A DNA stretch of 5,068 bases from Flavobacteriales bacterium (GCA_015660615.1 DQKQ01000016.1:1-5068), one strand, 5' to 3'; shown: positions 1 through 5,068, counted from the stretch's first letter. The notes: generated by a model not told the origin, from the sequence alone. A program made the numbers and translations.

Positions 1-1213
1 ACCATTGATCTTTAGATGCGATGTGCTTCTCAAACTCCTCCGGAGACTCATTTTTATAGAAGCCCTTGTACATGTTATAGAATATTATGAGGGATCTTTT
101 ATCACCTTTGGCAATAGCTTTTGCTGTTTTGAGGATAGATGAGTTATCCGGAATGTTCTTTCTAAACACTTGCTTGATCGCATCCTGCATAACACCGTAG
201 GCAGCACCGCCACCTCTGGCAGTTTTAAGCATGATTTCACCCTTAATAGATCCACCTGCTGATCCAGCACGGAAATCCATCTTGCCACCATCAAAAACTA
301 TAGTTGCACCTTTATTACTCCAGAAATCACCTCTTTTCTCACCTTGAAACCTGATTTTTAATATCTTATGATCATCCGTGTTAGGTGGCAGTTTAACATT
401 ATATTGCTTTGCTTTACCTGCCTTCTTAACAAGCTTTAACGAAATACCGACCAACTTGCGGTCGACAAAATTCTGTAAAATTGTCTTATTATATGCTGCG
501 ATATTATCAGTGTTAAGTGATTTGAAATCAAATCCTTTGTCAATCGCCCAGAAGTCACCAGGGTTCCACTTGTCATCTTTCATAGGTTTCTGACCAGAAT
601 TCTTATATGCTTCATTCTTCATGGCATATACTTTATTCATGAGTTTAGAGTTTCTATGAAAAGTCTGACTCTTATTAATATAACTACCGTTAATAAGTAT
701 CACTGCTGACAGGTAACTGGACGTTGCCCAAGTGCCTTCAACCGATAATACTTCATCAATAGATGCATCAACCTCAACCTTTTTATATGCAGCTCTAAGA
801 ACTTCTTCGTTAGTAAAATAATCCTCTTCCTGAATACCTTCGTCAAGCATTGCCTGACAGATAACACATTGATGTGACTCAGTAATCTTAGTATTTAATG
901 TACCGCCTCCTGCGCCTCCGCCACCACCAAAGGCAGCAGATTTACCTAGCTCAGATGAAGAAATTGTCTTACCATCTTTGCCTGTAAGAATAAACGGCTT
1001 CTTTAATTTCCTAAAGATGTCAATTTGATCTAAGGCAGCCTCGACTTCAGTTACTACAAATGGTTTGCCTTTATTGAGTTCAAGTGGAGTTCCGGCTTTT
1101 ATTAGCCTGGCTAAAATGTCAAGTCTATCCTCCCCAGTTTTTGAATTTGGTTTTTGTAGTTCACCTGGAGTAAGGCGAACACCTTCTCTTATATATTTTT
1201 GGAATGATATCAT
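1..1213 (-). CDS. Putative capsid-targeted internal protein with nuclease-like core (3' end beyond window)
   Basis: Open frame of 404 codons from ATG at 1213 that runs off the left edge with no stop, so the C-terminus is missing. An in-frame TAG four codons upstream fixes the start; the nearest SD-like bases (AGG) are weak and distant. The N-terminus MISFQKYIREG resembles the capsid-targeting peptide of T4 internal proteins (MKTYQEFIAEA type). It carries an IxE motif of the kind cut by the T4 gp21 prohead protease, after about residue 10. A Gly-rich linker (about 95-104) follows, then TESHQC (111-116), NPGD (217-220) and GISLK (256-260). The last two are spaced like the D...(S/E)xK elements of PD-(D/E)XK nucleases. 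That assignment is inference; the family is otherwise unrecognised, although the Gly-rich/TESxQC/NPxDxW/GISLK pattern recalls large hypothetical proteins of marine myophages. A late promoter motif lies about 40 bases upstream. Coding status is near certain; function is tentative. Confidence 0.85.
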   Translation of the reverse strand, partial: MISFQKYIREGVRLTPGELQKPNSKTGEDRLDILARLIKAGTPLELNKGKPFVVTEVEAALDQIDIFRKLKKPFILTGKDGKTISSSELGKSAAFGGGGGAGGGTLNTKITESHQCVICQAMLDEGIQEEDYFTNEEVLRAAYKKVEVDASIDEVLSVEGTWATSSYLSAVILINGSYINKSQTFHRNSKLMNKVYAMKNEAYKNSGQKPMKDDKWNPGDFWAIDKGFDFKSLNTDNIAAYNKTILQNFVDRKLVGISLKLVKKAGKAKQYNVKLPPNTDDHKILKIRFQGEKRGDFWSNKGATIVFDGGKMDFRAGSAGGSIKGEIMLKTARGGGAAYGVMQDAIKQVFRKNIPDNSSILKTAKAIAKGDKRSLIIFYNMYKGFYKNESPEEFEKHIASKDQW

Positions 1214-1255
1214 ATATATGCACTAGCCTAATTGTTATACGTTACACTTATTAGT

Positions 1256-1263
1256 TATTTATA
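1256..1263 (-). promoter_or_regulatory. T4-type late promoter motif TATAAATA
   Basis: The minus strand reads TATAAATA exactly, which is the consensus -10 element recognised by the T4 late sigma factor gp55. It is the only exact copy I found in the window, and it points at the gene starting at 1213. Initiation a few bases downstream of the motif would leave a leader of roughly 35 bases. A late promoter here fits a virion or internal protein, in contrast with the sigma70-like promoters before the replication genes. The local sequence is very AT-rich, so a chance match is possible. Confidence 0.55.
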
Positions 1264-1267
1264 TAAA

Positions 1268-1285
1268 TTTAGATTTGCGTCTAAA
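1268..1285. repeat. Short inverted repeat over the stop codon of the 59-aa ORF
   Basis: TTTAGA and TCTAAA flank a 6-base loop (TTTGCG), giving a 6-bp AT-rich stem that overlaps the TAG stop codon at 1281-1283. It lies between the small membrane gene and the late promoter motif. It is too weak and lacks a proper U-tract to be a convincing intrinsic terminator on either strand. It may only be a minor mRNA 3' structure. Confidence 0.25.
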
Positions 1286-1460
1286 CTACTGTATAATACC
1301 GTGAAACAATCTCTAGTGCAATGAATGACAATAAAACAAGTGTACATGGAACCATTATCACTAGTCCAAGTATGAACATACTATGCGCATACGCGGTTTC
1401 ATAAAATGTCCCACGGATTAATTTTTTATTGATCCGGGTTTTAATTTTCTTATTCATCAT
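1281..1460 (-). CDS. Small predicted membrane protein, 59 aa
   Basis: Unrecognised small ORF beginning with tandem ATG ATG at 1460/1457 and ending in TAG. Its start overlaps the end of the upstream 69-aa gene in the sequence ATGATGAATAA, suggesting translational coupling; no strong SD is visible. The protein has a strongly basic N-terminus (KKIKTRINKK, residues 4-13) followed by one long hydrophobic segment at about residues 28-49. It ends in a short tail with SRYY. By the positive-inside rule the N-terminus would be cytoplasmic. Support comes from tight packing, the overlapping start, the shared strand and the coherent membrane architecture. Against it, the ORF is short, AT-rich and has no recognised homologue. 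No function can be assigned. Confidence 0.6.
   Translation of the reverse strand: MMNKKIKTRINKKLIRGTFYETAYAHSMFILGLVIMVPCTLVLLSFIALEIVSRYYTVV
1411..1447 (+). terminator. Possible + strand intrinsic terminator (antisense to the genes)
   Basis: On the + strand CGGATTAAT (1414-1422) pairs with ATTGATCCG (1428-1436) around a TTTTT loop, with one G-U wobble. CC at 1411-1412 can extend the stem to GG at 1437-1438 around a bulged A. The stem is followed by TTTTAATTTTCTT. It has the shape of a rho-independent terminator, but for transcription opposite to all genes here. It also lies inside the 59-aa ORF. On the minus strand the G-U pair becomes a C/A mismatch and there is no trailing U-tract. It could stop antisense transcription or be coincidental. 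Confidence 0.3.
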
Positions 1461-1659
1461 CTACTGCTAGAGGGATATTGCCGGATTTGTTACTACCAGG
1501 ACGTAACCTACCACCTTCGAAAGAAATGATATCAAGTGCTTCTAATCTATCAATAGTATTTTCAGCACCTTTCTTGAATCCAAGTTTCCAACTGGTGTAT
1601 CCTGCGCCGAAAATTGTCGCGCCTAATAGTAAATATTCTAATATTATTATATCGTTCAT
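1450..1659 (-). CDS. Small predicted membrane protein, 69 aa
   Basis: The ORF starts 2 bases after the gp41 stop codon. An SD-like AGG at 1667-1669, 7 bases from the ATG, is embedded in the last codons of gene 41, so it is probably co-translated with it. Residues about 4-26 form a hydrophobic helix (IIILEYLLLGATIFGAGY) followed by basic residues (WKLGFKKG). This suggests a single-span protein with a cytoplasmic C-terminus. The soluble part contains TIDRLEALDIISFEGGRLRPG and a polar, acidic end (VDDE). The layout of a short membrane anchor, a KxGFKKG turn and a small acidic domain resembles uncharacterised small proteins of T4-like marine phages. No function is known to me. Its stop codon overlaps the start of the next small membrane gene. 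Confidence 0.8.
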   Translation of the reverse strand: MNDIIILEYLLLGATIFGAGYTSWKLGFKKGAENTIDRLEALDIISFEGGRLRPGSNKSGNIPLAVDDE

Positions 1660-1661
1660 TT

Positions 1662-3050
1662 TTATACCTGTATTTCGTATGTGTGATCCGGAGATTCTCT
1701 ATCGCCGAAACTGTTAAGTGGTCTGTCATTGAATGCCGCTTGGGCAGCAATGTCATCCTGTGCTGATTGTTCTACATCATATAGCTTCATCCTAGTCTTA
1801 TCAACCCCAATAACAAACTTTCTGTCATCAGATGGTGAGGAATACCGGTTTTTCAACTGTTTGACCATAAACTGGTCCAGTTCCTCAAGCTCTTCTGAAG
1901 AGATAAGCGCGAACATTAAGTCCGCGGTGGCCGGTAGACCAAACGATTCAGCCGTGTCGTCAAGTCCTACGTCCGTATTACTATACCCAGATCTTGTGGT
2001 CTGAGTTGCAGTCATAATAGGAACCGCGAATTCAATTGCTAATCCTCTGATTTCTTCTGCAATAGACTTAACCAGTGAATAAGTATTGATAGAATTCCCA
2101 AGTCCCTTCATCCTACTACTACCACATATGTTGAGGTAATCAACAAAGATGAGGTCCGGAGTGAAGTTCTTTTTCAGTTTCAATTCATTAAACAATGCTC
2201 TAAAGTGACCAGCATTCGCTGCCGCTGTAGGATATTCTTTAATAATCAGCTTACCGGTAGACTTATTTTTAATACGTTTAATCTTTGATGAATAAACCGT
2301 ATTAGTCATTGTTTCAAGGCTGTCCATAGGGACGTCAAATAAGTTGGCATCGATTCGTTTTGCTATTTGTTCTTCTGCCATCTCCATAGTTATATATACT
2401 ACGTTTTTACCTGCAGCCAGAGCGGATGCAGCCATATGACACATAAAGAGACTTTTACCAACACCAACACCAGCCAAACAAACATTGAGGGTCTTTTTAG
2501 ATAGACCACCCTTGGTTATACGGTTAAAGTATTCTAGATCGAAAGGAAGTTTCTCTTCGATTCGATTATAGTACTCAAATCGTTCATCTGCATCGTCTAT
2601 ATAGTCATGTCCAACCGACTTATCAAATGACACACTAAGTGCATCAGTCATAATATCAGGGATAGACCCTTCTGTAAGTGTTTGGTGGTTGCCGTCAATA
2701 ATAGTGATTGACTCCATAATGGCAAGATAAAGTGCTCTATCTTTGCACCATGCCTCGGTTTCAGATAGGAGATAATCTATATCAACATCTGATTTAGTCG
2801 TGATTTCTTGGACCAGTTCAAATAAAGATGTGATCTGATCTTGGGGCAAGGTCTGTTTCGCTAGCTCAAGTTCAAGGATCTTACTTGTCGGAAGCTTATT
2901 ATGTGCAGCAACAAATTTAACTATTATCTCAAACAGTTTATTGTGCTTTCCTTCAAAGTATTCTGGCTTGATAAACGGGATTACCTGTCGGCAATATGGC
3001 TCATCGTGGATAAGGTGGTTCAATATATGCGTAGGTAGCTCTACTATCAT
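1662..3050 (-). CDS. 41: Replicative DNA helicase, T4 gp41 / DnaB family
   Basis: A 462-aa protein close in length to T4 gp41 (475 aa) and alignable along most of it. T4 gp41 is a hexameric 5'-3' helicase that unwinds the fork on the lagging strand and works with the gp61 primase. Residues 1-150 are the N-terminal domain, with EYFEGKHNKLF and IPDIMTDALSVSFD matching T4. The RecA-like core begins with FNRITKGGLSKKTLNVCLAGVG. Walker A is AGVGVGKS (193-200), MEMAEE (222-227) holds the catalytic glutamate region, and Walker B is IFVDYL (301-306). TATQ (347-350) is the sensor motif, followed by GLPATADLMF (371-380). KNRY (400-403) and GVDKTRM (415-421) lie where the Arg-finger/basic region is expected. 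All key residues look intact. The start has only a weak SD (GAG, 6 bases away) but is preceded by its own promoter. Confidence 0.96.
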   Translation of the reverse strand: MIVELPTHILNHLIHDEPYCRQVIPFIKPEYFEGKHNKLFEIIVKFVAAHNKLPTSKILELELAKQTLPQDQITSLFELVQEITTKSDVDIDYLLSETEAWCKDRALYLAIMESITIIDGNHQTLTEGSIPDIMTDALSVSFDKSVGHDYIDDADERFEYYNRIEEKLPFDLEYFNRITKGGLSKKTLNVCLAGVGVGKSLFMCHMAASALAAGKNVVYITMEMAEEQIAKRIDANLFDVPMDSLETMTNTVYSSKIKRIKNKSTGKLIIKEYPTAAANAGHFRALFNELKLKKNFTPDLIFVDYLNICGSSRMKGLGNSINTYSLVKSIAEEIRGLAIEFAVPIMTATQTTRSGYSNTDVGLDDTAESFGLPATADLMFALISSEELEELDQFMVKQLKNRYSSPSDDRKFVIGVDKTRMKLYDVEQSAQDDIAAQAAFNDRPLNSFGDRESPDHTYEIQV

Positions 3051-3082
3051 TTCTTTCTCAATTAATTTAATGTATATGGTAT

Positions 3083-3111
3083 ATTATATCACAAATTAAT
3101 GTATTTGTACA
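3083..3111 (-). promoter_or_regulatory. Sigma70-like promoter for the gp41 operon
   Basis: On the minus strand a perfect -10 TATAAT (3083-3088) has an extended TGA immediately upstream. A -35-like TGTACA (3106-3111, 4 of 6 matches to TTGACA) stands 17 bases away. The -35 lies inside the 3' end of the upstream 104-aa gene. Expected initiation is about 26 bases before the gene 41 ATG. The core TGTGATATAATATA (3080-3093) is identical to that of the promoter before the bS21 gene, which argues that both are real and under the same control. The spacer holds the dyad ACAAAT-N6-ATTTGT (3091-3108). Confidence 0.75.
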
Positions 3112-3410
3112 CCATTATTTTCATTATTTTCATCCTCATTTGCAAGGCTGTCTTCAATTATACACTCCAACACTGCACCAAGATGATTCATGAAATCCTC
3201 ATTAGCATCCAACTCTGTTTGATCATTGTCTCCAGGATCAACGGTTTGGTAAGTAAACTTAAGTTTCGCTTCACCTAGTTCTACATCTTCGGTTATTTTG
3301 ATAGTACCATATACGACGATAACTCCGGCGAACGGCCCGGTTAAGAGCCGTACCCCGTAGTATTCAGTTGAAAGTGACTCAACTAGCATGTAATCCGCTG
3401 GAGTTATCAT
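3096..3410 (-). CDS. Small acidic protein in the position of T4 gene 40 (possible head-vertex assembly chaperone)
   Basis: A 104-aa ORF whose ATG overlaps the uvsX stop (ATGA), so it is probably translationally coupled. The fold looks mainly beta in the first half, with YYGVRLLTGPFAGVIVVYGTI (17-37), then KITEDV and AKLKFTYQTVD. A predicted helix, NEDFMNHLGAVLECIIEDSL (70-89), follows. The tail is very acidic and Asn-rich (NEDENNENN). In T4 the gene between uvsX and 41 is gene 40, which encodes a protein of similar size involved in head-vertex (gp20) assembly. Position, length and general pattern suggest equivalence, but I cannot align it with confidence, so the name is inference. The ORF itself is well supported by its packing between two certain genes. 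Confidence 0.8.
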   Translation of the reverse strand: MITPADYMLVESLSTEYYGVRLLTGPFAGVIVVYGTIKITEDVELGEAKLKFTYQTVDPGDNDQTELDANEDFMNHLGAVLECIIEDSLANEDENNENNGVQIH

Positions 3411-4456
3411 CCTATTTGATCCATGTCAATCATTGATCGATGGCCTTGTTGGTACGTCTTCTGAATAAAGTCTGCGAAATCAGTTTCTTCAAAGATCGGA
3501 TCCCAGAACTCTTTCTTAAGAGTATCCTTTGTCCTAACTTTCGGTTGCATCATTTCACCAGTTTCTCTATTCACTCTACAGTACCATCCATTACTAGGTT
3601 TAATTGCATATCCACCAAGTAAGGCGATTTCAAGTAATCCTGAGTATGTTTCGATACCCCCATCCCAGCTTACTGAGATAGGAATCTTAGATTTCTCTTT
3701 AACGAATCTAGATTTCTCCACATTTATAGTGAAATCGTATCCCGTGACTTCAGTACCAGTTTTGTTCTGACGACGACCGATGATGAAGATTGAGTTGGAG
3801 CTGTAGTAGATACCAGTTCCGCCAGAAACTACTTGCTTCGCAAATAGGCCTTGCTCCATATATGTGTGGTTAACAACCAACATAGGAATATCTTTCATTG
3901 CAAGGTACGGTGTACACATGCGAAATAATCCTTTGATAGCTTTAGCTCGTGACATATCAGCTACAGATTTCTCATTTACTGCATCTTCAAGTTCTTTCTT
4001 AGAGGCCAGGTTACCAATAGAATCAATAACAATTACTACTTTATCCTTTCTATCTAGGGCTTCTAGTTGTCCAATCAAATCAAACTTCAGTTTTTCAACG
4101 TCAGTAATAGGTGTATGGAGAACACGTGATGGGTCGATACCAAATCCTTCAAAATATGACTGGGGTGATCCAAACTCAGAATCATAGAACAACATTACGG
4201 ATTCTGGATACTTATCCAGATAAGCAGCACCCATTAGTAGGGCGAATGATGTCTTAAAATGCTTTGATGGACCAGCAAGTAATGTTAGCCCAGGTGTTAG
4301 TCCACCATCAACTGTTCCTGATAGAGCAACGTTGACCATAGGGACGGGTGTGGATATCTTATCTTTCTCTTGGAAGAATATAGACTCGGACAGAACTGCT
4401 GATGACGGAGTTTTGGTATTCTTTTTGAGCTTATCCATTATTGATGATTTTGCCAT
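3407..4456 (-). CDS. uvsX: UvsX, RecA-like recombinase
   Basis: A 349-aa homologue of T4 UvsX, the recombinase that forms filaments on ssDNA and drives strand exchange and recombination-dependent replication. Near-identical stretches to T4 include FFQEKD (27-32), PMVNVALSG (39-47), LFYDSEFG (89-96), GNLASKKE (148-155), NHTY (196-199), SGGTG (211-215) and NVEKSR (245-250). Walker A is GPSKHFKT (62-69). It lacks the usual second glycine, but so does T4 UvsX (GPSKSFKS), so this is normal for the family. E94 is the likely catalytic glutamate and VIVIDS (141-146) is Walker B. Residues 196-215 form the L2 DNA-binding loop. The protein is about 40 aa shorter than T4 UvsX and lacks its long acidic C-terminal tail. 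Its ATG overlaps the bS21 stop (TAATG), and its SD lies inside the bS21 gene. Confidence 0.97.
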   Translation of the reverse strand: MAKSSIMDKLKKNTKTPSSAVLSESIFFQEKDKISTPVPMVNVALSGTVDGGLTPGLTLLAGPSKHFKTSFALLMGAAYLDKYPESVMLFYDSEFGSPQSYFEGFGIDPSRVLHTPITDVEKLKFDLIGQLEALDRKDKVVIVIDSIGNLASKKELEDAVNEKSVADMSRAKAIKGLFRMCTPYLAMKDIPMLVVNHTYMEQGLFAKQVVSGGTGIYYSSNSIFIIGRRQNKTGTEVTGYDFTINVEKSRFVKEKSKIPISVSWDGGIETYSGLLEIALLGGYAIKPSNGWYCRVNRETGEMMQPKVRTKDTLKKEFWDPIFEETDFADFIQKTYQQGHRSMIDMDQIG

Positions 4457-4689
4457 TAGTGTATTCTCCCTCGTGATAGTTCAAAATCTCTTCTTTCTTT
4501 TCTAGTGCGAGCAACAGCGGTTTTCTTTCTTCGTTGGCGTTTCTCGGAAGGTTTCTCGAAATGCATTCGATCCTTCGCTTCCTGTAGAATTCCAGCGTTA
4601 TCCACTGCTCTCTTAAATTTGCGCAAAGCAGCTTCGATCGGTAGATCGGCTCTTCCACGCTTTTTACTTGTTAAACTTACTGTTGGCAT
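4456..4689 (-). CDS. rpsU: Phage-encoded small-subunit ribosomal protein bS21
   Basis: A 77-aa, highly basic protein that aligns with bacterial S21 (E. coli, 71 aa). ALRKFKRAVDNAG (21-33) matches ALRRFKRSCEKAG, and FEKPSEKRQRRK (44-55) matches the YEKPTTERKRAK region. ARTRKERR continues the basic C-terminal helix. The first 17 residues (VSLTSKKRGRADLP) are longer and more basic than the usual N-terminus. bS21 binds the 30S subunit near the 3' end of 16S rRNA and aids mRNA initiation. Phage homologues are known and are thought to exchange into host ribosomes, possibly favouring phage messages. The start is fixed by AGGAG (4698-4702) 8 bases upstream and by a good promoter. It is the first gene of the unit that continues into uvsX. 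Family assignment is strong; the effect on the host is inference. Confidence 0.93.
   Translation of the reverse strand: MPTVSLTSKKRGRADLPIEAALRKFKRAVDNAGILQEAKDRMHFEKPSEKRQRRKKTAVARTRKERRDFELSRGRIH
4466..4472 (-). promoter_or_regulatory. uvsX ribosome-binding site inside the bS21 gene
   Basis: GAGGGAG on the minus strand ends 9 bases before the uvsX ATG and lies within the last codons of the bS21 homologue. Together with the TAATG overlap, this makes uvsX translation likely to depend partly on ribosomes finishing the bS21 frame. It also supports ATG 4456 as the uvsX start, which matches the T4 N-terminus in length. Confidence 0.7.
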
Positions 4690-4723
4690 TATTAATGCTC
4701 CTATTTATTTTAGTTGAGTATAT

Positions 4724-4752
4724 ATTATATCACAGTTTGTGATGTTTGTAAA
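4724..4752 (-). promoter_or_regulatory. Strong sigma70-like promoter for the bS21-uvsX unit
   Basis: The minus strand carries TTTACA (4747-4752), a 17-base spacer, then a perfect TATAAT (4724-4729) with an extended TGA just before it. Initiation about 7 bases downstream would give a leader of roughly 28 bases containing the AGGAG ribosome-binding site. The core TGTGATATAATATA (4721-4734) recurs exactly before gene 41. Nothing like the T4 late motif is present, so early or middle expression by host RNA polymerase is likely. The spacer contains the dyad TCACA-GTT-TGTGA (4730-4742), a possible operator. Confidence 0.82.
4730..4742. repeat. 13-base dyad within the promoter spacer
   Basis: TCACA and TGTGA form a perfect inverted repeat with a 3-base centre, directly abutting the -10 box. 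A protein bound here would block polymerase. The second promoter keeps only the TCACA half, so either the site is specific to this promoter or the repeat is a by-product of the extended -10. Confidence 0.3.
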
Positions 4753-4782
4753 GGTTTATTTTCATTTATTTTCTATGTAATT

Positions 4783-4801
4783 GTGGAAGTTGAATTTCCA
4801 C
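4783..4801. other. Hairpin at the end of the upstream gene
   Basis: GTGGAA and TTCCAC form a perfect 6-bp stem around a 7-base centre and touch the stop codon of the gene to the right. On the minus strand no U-tract follows, so it is not a standard intrinsic terminator. It may protect the mRNA 3' end or partly separate the upstream gene from the bS21 promoter unit. Confidence 0.35.
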
Positions 4802-5068
4802 TATTGCATAATTGTTGAAGCTACCAACTCCTCAATCATCGGGGCCTGGGTGCGAGTTCTCTCGTATTTTTCAATTTGATTCTTATTATCTTGAATAACG
4901 AAGTCTGAGTCAACGCAATCCAACCGACCATCTAAGAACATTTTTATCGACTGGGCCATATCAGCAGCCGTTGTAACTGGGACATTTTGACATATGTGGT
5001 TGATATTACGTAGTCCACCTTGTAATATGAAGTCATCTGGCAACTTCATAATGGTCAAACATTCACGA
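4801..5068 (-). CDS. Unrecognised protein, C-terminal part (5' end beyond window)
   Basis: The frame is open from the right edge to a TAG stop at 4801-4803, so at least 89 codons are coding and the gene probably begins outside the window. Internal starts exist (ATG at 5049, TTG at 5058), but neither has a visible SD, so a separate 82-85-aa protein is less likely. Visible parts are LPDDFILQGGLRNINHICQN, then a helical stretch ADMAQSIKMFLDGRLD, and a polar, charged segment DNKNQIEKYERTRTQ. The end is PMIEELVASTIMQ. I see no catalytic motif and do not recognise the family. It lies on the same strand upstream of the bS21-uvsX unit, but a hairpin and a new promoter separate the two. Confidence 0.7.
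   Translation of the reverse strand, partial: RECLTIMKLPDDFILQGGLRNINHICQNVPVTTAADMAQSIKMFLDGRLDCVDSDFVIQDNKNQIEKYERTRTQAPMIEELVASTIMQ

Noticed and set aside
85..593. Short ORFs at 85-294 (minus) and 378-593 (plus)
   Set aside because: Both lie inside the long open minus-strand frame from 1213 and lack their own signals or domains.
1321..1404. 27-codon + strand ORF beginning MNDNKTSV
   Set aside because: Too short, with no SD, and antisense to the better supported 59-aa membrane ORF.
1478..1717. 79-aa + strand ORF
   Set aside because: It is antisense to the 69-aa membrane gene and the gp41 end, with no ribosome-binding site or family resemblance.
1729..2004. 91-aa + strand ORF rich in serine
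   Set aside because: It is antisense to the conserved C-terminal part of gp41. The Ser runs are the reverse reading of Glu/Leu-rich helicase codons.
3864..4187. 107-aa + strand ORF
   Set aside because: It lies wholly inside uvsX on the opposite strand, where the UvsX motifs are intact. It is Ser-rich with no recognisable domain and is a shadow of the real gene.
4431..4658. 75-aa minus-strand ORF in another frame over bS21
   Set aside because: It overlaps the bS21 frame almost completely; the bS21 frame has the family signature, SD and promoter.
4456..4689. Recent capture of a host rpsU gene
   Set aside because: Divergent N-terminus and tight fit into the phage operon, with no flanking host sequence. 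bS21 is already known as a phage-carried gene, so recent transfer is not supported.
4730..4742. CRP-type binding site
   Set aside because: The half-sites TGTGA and TCACA are present but in inverted order and with a 3-base rather than 6-base spacing.

Overview
The window looks like a piece of a T4-type (Straboviridae/Kyanoviridae-like) myovirus genome, probably a marine or aquatic phage of a bacterium. The sequence is AT-rich and densely packed, and every credible gene lies on the minus strand, so transcription runs right to left. The anchor genes are a UvsX recombinase and a gp41 replicative helicase. Both can be followed motif by motif against the T4 proteins, and they sit in the T4 order uvsX - (gene-40-like) - 41. 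No host gene, tRNA, CRISPR array, insertion sequence or attachment site is visible. The host cannot be named from this sequence.

Layout in transcription order (right to left). (1) 5068-4801: the 3' end of an unrecognised gene that enters from beyond the window. (2) 4690-4800: a 111-base intergenic region with a hairpin at the end of the upstream gene and a near-consensus sigma70-type promoter. (3) 4689-4456: a phage-encoded ribosomal protein bS21 homologue. It is joined to uvsX by a TAATG stop/start overlap. (4) 4456-3407: UvsX. (5) 3410-3096: a small acidic protein joined by an ATGA overlap, in the position of T4 gene 40. (6) 3051-3095: a 45-base gap with a second promoter that shares an exact 14-base core with the first. 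(7) 3050-1662: the gp41-like DnaB-family helicase. (8) 1659-1450 and 1460-1281: two small predicted single-span membrane proteins. They are overlapping and packed directly behind gene 41; the second is only 59 aa. (9) 1214-1280: a short gap with a T4-type late promoter motif (TATAAATA). (10) 1213-1: a long gene that runs off the left edge. Its first ten residues look like the capsid-targeting peptide of T4 internal proteins.

How the parts may work together. The right-hand unit couples a ribosome-associated protein (bS21) to recombination-dependent replication proteins (UvsX, gp41), driven by two matching host-sigma70-like promoters. The left-hand gene appears to switch to late expression. Its capsid-targeting-like N-terminus suggests packaging in the head and delivery with the DNA. 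Its core has a weak resemblance to PD-(D/E)XK nuclease or restriction-type folds. That gene, and the translational coupling of bS21 to uvsX, are the parts most worth a second look. There is no gene-free stretch over 300 bases; the longest is the 111-base region at 4690-4800.
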